Assembly: GCA_030142905.1 (NCBI GenBank)
Contig: JASJOG010000639.1
Coordinates: 1-64,000 of the forward strand
Direction of reading: 5' to 3'
Source of the DNA: Heliopora coerulea
Lineage: Eukaryota > Cnidaria > Anthozoa > Scleralcyonacea > Helioporidae
Length of the DNA stretch: 64,000 nt
This document shows positions 60,930-64,000 of this stretch, in pieces (position 1 is the stretch's first letter; every line of letters starts with the position of its first letter). The notes beneath the pieces were generated by a model. It worked only from the letters and a program-made list of their open reading frames with translations, searched no databases and was not told where the DNA came from. The translations under genes and the position numbers were made by a program.

Positions 60930-61120
60930 AGTACGGAATAAGGCTGGGGGTCTTTGGCTTCCGTATTACTTTGTGACTTGAGAACTTACATCCGAAATCC
61001 GCTCGTTCATAGCTTGTTTAAGTTCCTGGACGTCAGCCAGATTACAATGGAAGTGGATTTCGAAGCTGCTTAAACTGTTCAGGGGAAAATTATGTCATAT
61101 CTTTTCGATAACCAATCAGA
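60930..61120 (-). repeat. Dispersed ~200-bp repeat, copy c
   Basis: Third copy, with gggggtctttggcttccg and gtcagccagattacaatgg. With copy b it forms a direct tandem about 275 bp apart. Both end in tatgtcatatcttttcgat. Confidence 0.6.
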
Positions 61121-61754
61121 TCAAAACCAACATTTTTTGCCACAAGTTCAATCTCTCAAAGACCACTTTTGGTCAGAATGACAGTATAGCTTGACAACAA
61201 GACATATCTTGTCAAATGGTAAATATCTTACGTGGTATAACCAAGAGTATCTCAACACTTGACTTTTCCCAGCACCAGCTGAAATTCCACCAGTGTTGTG
61301 TTGACATGTACGTAGGTTTAAAAATTCTTACCAATGCAATTAAATGACTGTTATACTGCAGATACAAGATCTATCCAACTTCTACAATCATCCAATTCAC
61401 GCCCGCGTTCGTCATTAACCTCAGCAAAAAATTTAAGCACCACAAAGAACTATCAGCACGACCTGGACTAAATTGCATCATGCACCAGTATGGTGTGCTA
61501 AATTAGATCAACCAAGCCCTTCCATTTTCCATCTTATCCGGACATGTAATGTAATGCAGTTTATGTAGCTGTATAGAGACAATCATGCGATCAAACAATA
61601 ATTCCTTTCCAATCTCACGAGGTAAACCATTTCTAATTATCTTCACTCAAAACCTGTTGACATTATTAGATAAAAATTTCCAAAGATATTTTAATTTCAT
61701 TTCTGAATTCTTATGCAAGTTCCAAAGATGCTCAAGTTAGCATTATTTCTACAA

Positions 61755-61850
61755 GAGAACGATATATCTTTTAAAAGCATACATGTTTCGACAACTTCAA
61801 GATGCCATCTTCAGTGCAGAATGAATGATGTGAGGTAATATGATACAGTA
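61755..61850 (-). mobile_element. PLE 3' tail with hammerhead-like core, minus strand
   Basis: On the minus strand: CTGAAGA (61808-61814), a hairpin-forming stretch, then GAAACATGT (61781-61789). The order is that of the other PLE tails in the window, but the sequence is a different family. Confidence 0.5.
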
Positions 61851-61859
61851 ATATATGAG

Positions 61860-64000
61860 TTAGGATATGAATAAATTATTTACAATTGATGAGGAAGTGA
61901 TCTGCTTACAAATACAGAATTATTTGCATAAAGTGATGATAGGTGTATTTTTAAACTGAAAATAGTATTGAAGTGATGAATTTAGACGTTGAGATCGGGA
62001 TCTGAGAAATTATTTCTGACAAGCTTCAACAATAGCAAGTTCAACACTCGAACGTCATCGACACACTTCAGCAATGCAATTCCTATTTTCCGTACTTCCT
62101 TCCCCGCTACATGACAACAATAATTCGATAATTATAATAATTTACACGTCATTACATATATGGCACATTAAACTTTTGCAACAGCTTACATTGAATTTCA
62201 TTTCCCTCAAAAAGAATTTGACAAAGTGGAAACTGAAAAACCATCAAAGTACCAGCTGTAAGACCTAATCTACATCTTTGTCTTTTCAAGCCTCTTTCAG
62301 ATAATAACACACTAATCCTTTATCAGTAATAGCCTACAAAACGTCGGATCACTGAGTTATAACTCTCGGGACTAGATAACGTGATTACACAGGAGTATTT
62401 GACTTATTTAGCTGCTATTTTATAAGCTTAGTGTCGGCCACTGCTGTGACATAGTAACTCGTCACATCTGTTGAAAGGGAACTTGACCAAAGATCAGTTG
62501 CCCGCTGTCACCCATCACCCGTCGCAAGTAATTACTTCAAGATATGCCCACGATTTCCTAACTCCGATATTTAGCTCGATGGAAGCAAAAAGAACACGAT
62601 ATATCCAATCAGATTGATAAAAAGTCCAAATGGTGCTTCATCAGTTTCCCTACCTTTGGAAGGGACACTTTCGGGTTGGAAAGGGGCGGTTCAGAATGCC
62701 AACGACTCACCTCCAGGTCCGAGTAGTCTACTGCGAAAATTCCCCACTTTAGCCGAAGCAAAAACTTAACTAATACGTTCATTAGTCTCTGTACTAGGTG
62801 GAATTTCTATAATCATAAATGTTTCTTCGTAGAGTACATAGTTCCTGACTTTATAATAACCAGGGTTATGTTTATTGATAACTTGATACTGATGGATATC
62901 TTTAAAGTTGCAGATGTCTGCAGTTGAACAATTTCTAGATCTTTATTGGAAGTGTGTCCTCCTGTTTTTCCACTTGCCCCGGTAAAGCTCTTTGAAAATT
63001 GAATCATAAGAGGCCTTCACAGCTCGATGCTGCAATCTTTCTGGTTCCTTTCTTCTGTAGTTTGTCGTGTTTATTACCGTCTCACACTAAGTTGCAATTA
63101 GGAAAACTAGTTTCAATTAAACTCTTGTGAACCTTTACGATTAATTCTTTAACTTTAAGCCTTTTCATCCGTTTAAGAGTATCAATTAAAGCACATATTT
63201 TTTAAATATCAACAATAATGACAGCTGCCTGATACAGAATCATCGATATTAGCAGCCACTGCGATTTTGTATAATGAGCTTTACTTTGTTTATACAAGAC
63301 TTGGACTCCCAGTTCAACTGAGAAAAACTTCGGATATTCCGTACGACAATTTGCCACATAAAACACCATTATTTTTTCGAAAAACACTTAAGCAAAATTT
63401 CTTCAAACAAACCCCAAAAATATTCCATCGATAACCTGCGGTTGCATGATATTTCACGAAGAAGTTTATTTTATTTTGAATATTATTTGAACCTACAATG
63501 ATCATACTTACTGCTTATAAATTTAAGTAAAAAGCATTAAATTATAGAGACTGCTCAAACCTCTATATTCAGTAAAATCCGACCAGTTGGTTATTAAGAT
63601 AAAGAAAAACGACCAAAAACATGTTAAGAACATTTTGAGCCTTAAATATCAAAAATTGTTACATGTTCACTATCAGAAAAATCTTACAGGTTCTTTTAAC
63701 AAACATACTTGGCGTTGTCTTTCCATTTCTAAGCGATGCCCGGAAAAACATCACTAGACACGAACACTTAGAAAGGCACGCTAAGTGTATATGGAAATAT
63801 AAACCGAATCTAATAAAATATCCATTCAATGGGTGTTTCCACTTTACCTGTTTACTTTCAACACATTTCCGTCTCAATTTTAAAACACCTCTTTGTATGA
63901 AAATAGGGGAAACATTGAAACAATTTCAAAACAAACCACTTAATGTCTAACATCCCTTTAGAGGATCCATACCTACAACCATTCAATTCAAATTTTAATC
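61860..64000. other. Right end, no recognised gene
   Basis: Short open frames up to 95 codons (63663-63950) show no domain, signal or splice context that I can recognise, and no RNA gene or element was found. The last frame, starting MFTIRKILQVLLTNILG, has a hydrophobic start but nothing to support it as a gene. Confidence 0.4.

Overview
The window is AT-rich, intron-containing animal DNA with no bacterial-style gene layout. Penelope-like retroelement (PLE) pieces, a decayed Crypton-type tyrosine recombinase, a truncated LINE, TTAGGG-type repeats inside a foldback element, and secreted peptides with an acidic propeptide all suggest a cnidarian, probably a stony coral. That placement is inference from element families and gene architecture; no conserved housekeeping gene is present to confirm it.

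The main content is a birth-and-death cluster of one family of secreted, extremely basic, cysteine-rich peptides. The family gene has five exons joined by phase-1 introns: a signal-peptide exon, two acidic propeptide exons, a 39-nt exon ending in a Lys-Arg cleavage site, and a cysteine-rich exon with almost no acidic residues. Four copies lie in two head-to-head pairs: 8766-11798 (-) with 12249-16029 (+), and 38357-41583 (-) with 41928-46447 (+). Each pair shares a short palindromic intergenic region with a TATA box about 75 bp from each start codon. Only the gene at 8766-11798 is open from start to stop. The other three carry nonsense or frameshift lesions, but the two mature exons at 38357-38670 and 46170-46447 are complete.

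The gene pairs sit inside a large tandem duplication. About 1-26390 matches about 30724-56330, with high identity wherever compared by eye. Inside each copy, smaller repeated units (tails with GATT-type tracts, a block near each unit start, isolated cysteine-rich exons at 19322, 27164 and 49617) show that the cluster grew from many copies of one gene unit. Copy-specific insertions and deletions post-date the duplication: a PLE and a Crypton relic in copy 1; an inverted PLE-tail insertion, a terminal-inverted-repeat element and a Crypton-like MITE in copy 2; and a roughly 1.4-kb deletion in copy 2.

From about 56330 to the end the sequence is not part of the duplication. It holds a 5'-truncated LINE reverse transcriptase on the minus strand (59225-60274), three diverged copies of a roughly 200-bp repeat, one PLE tail, and otherwise nothing recognisable.
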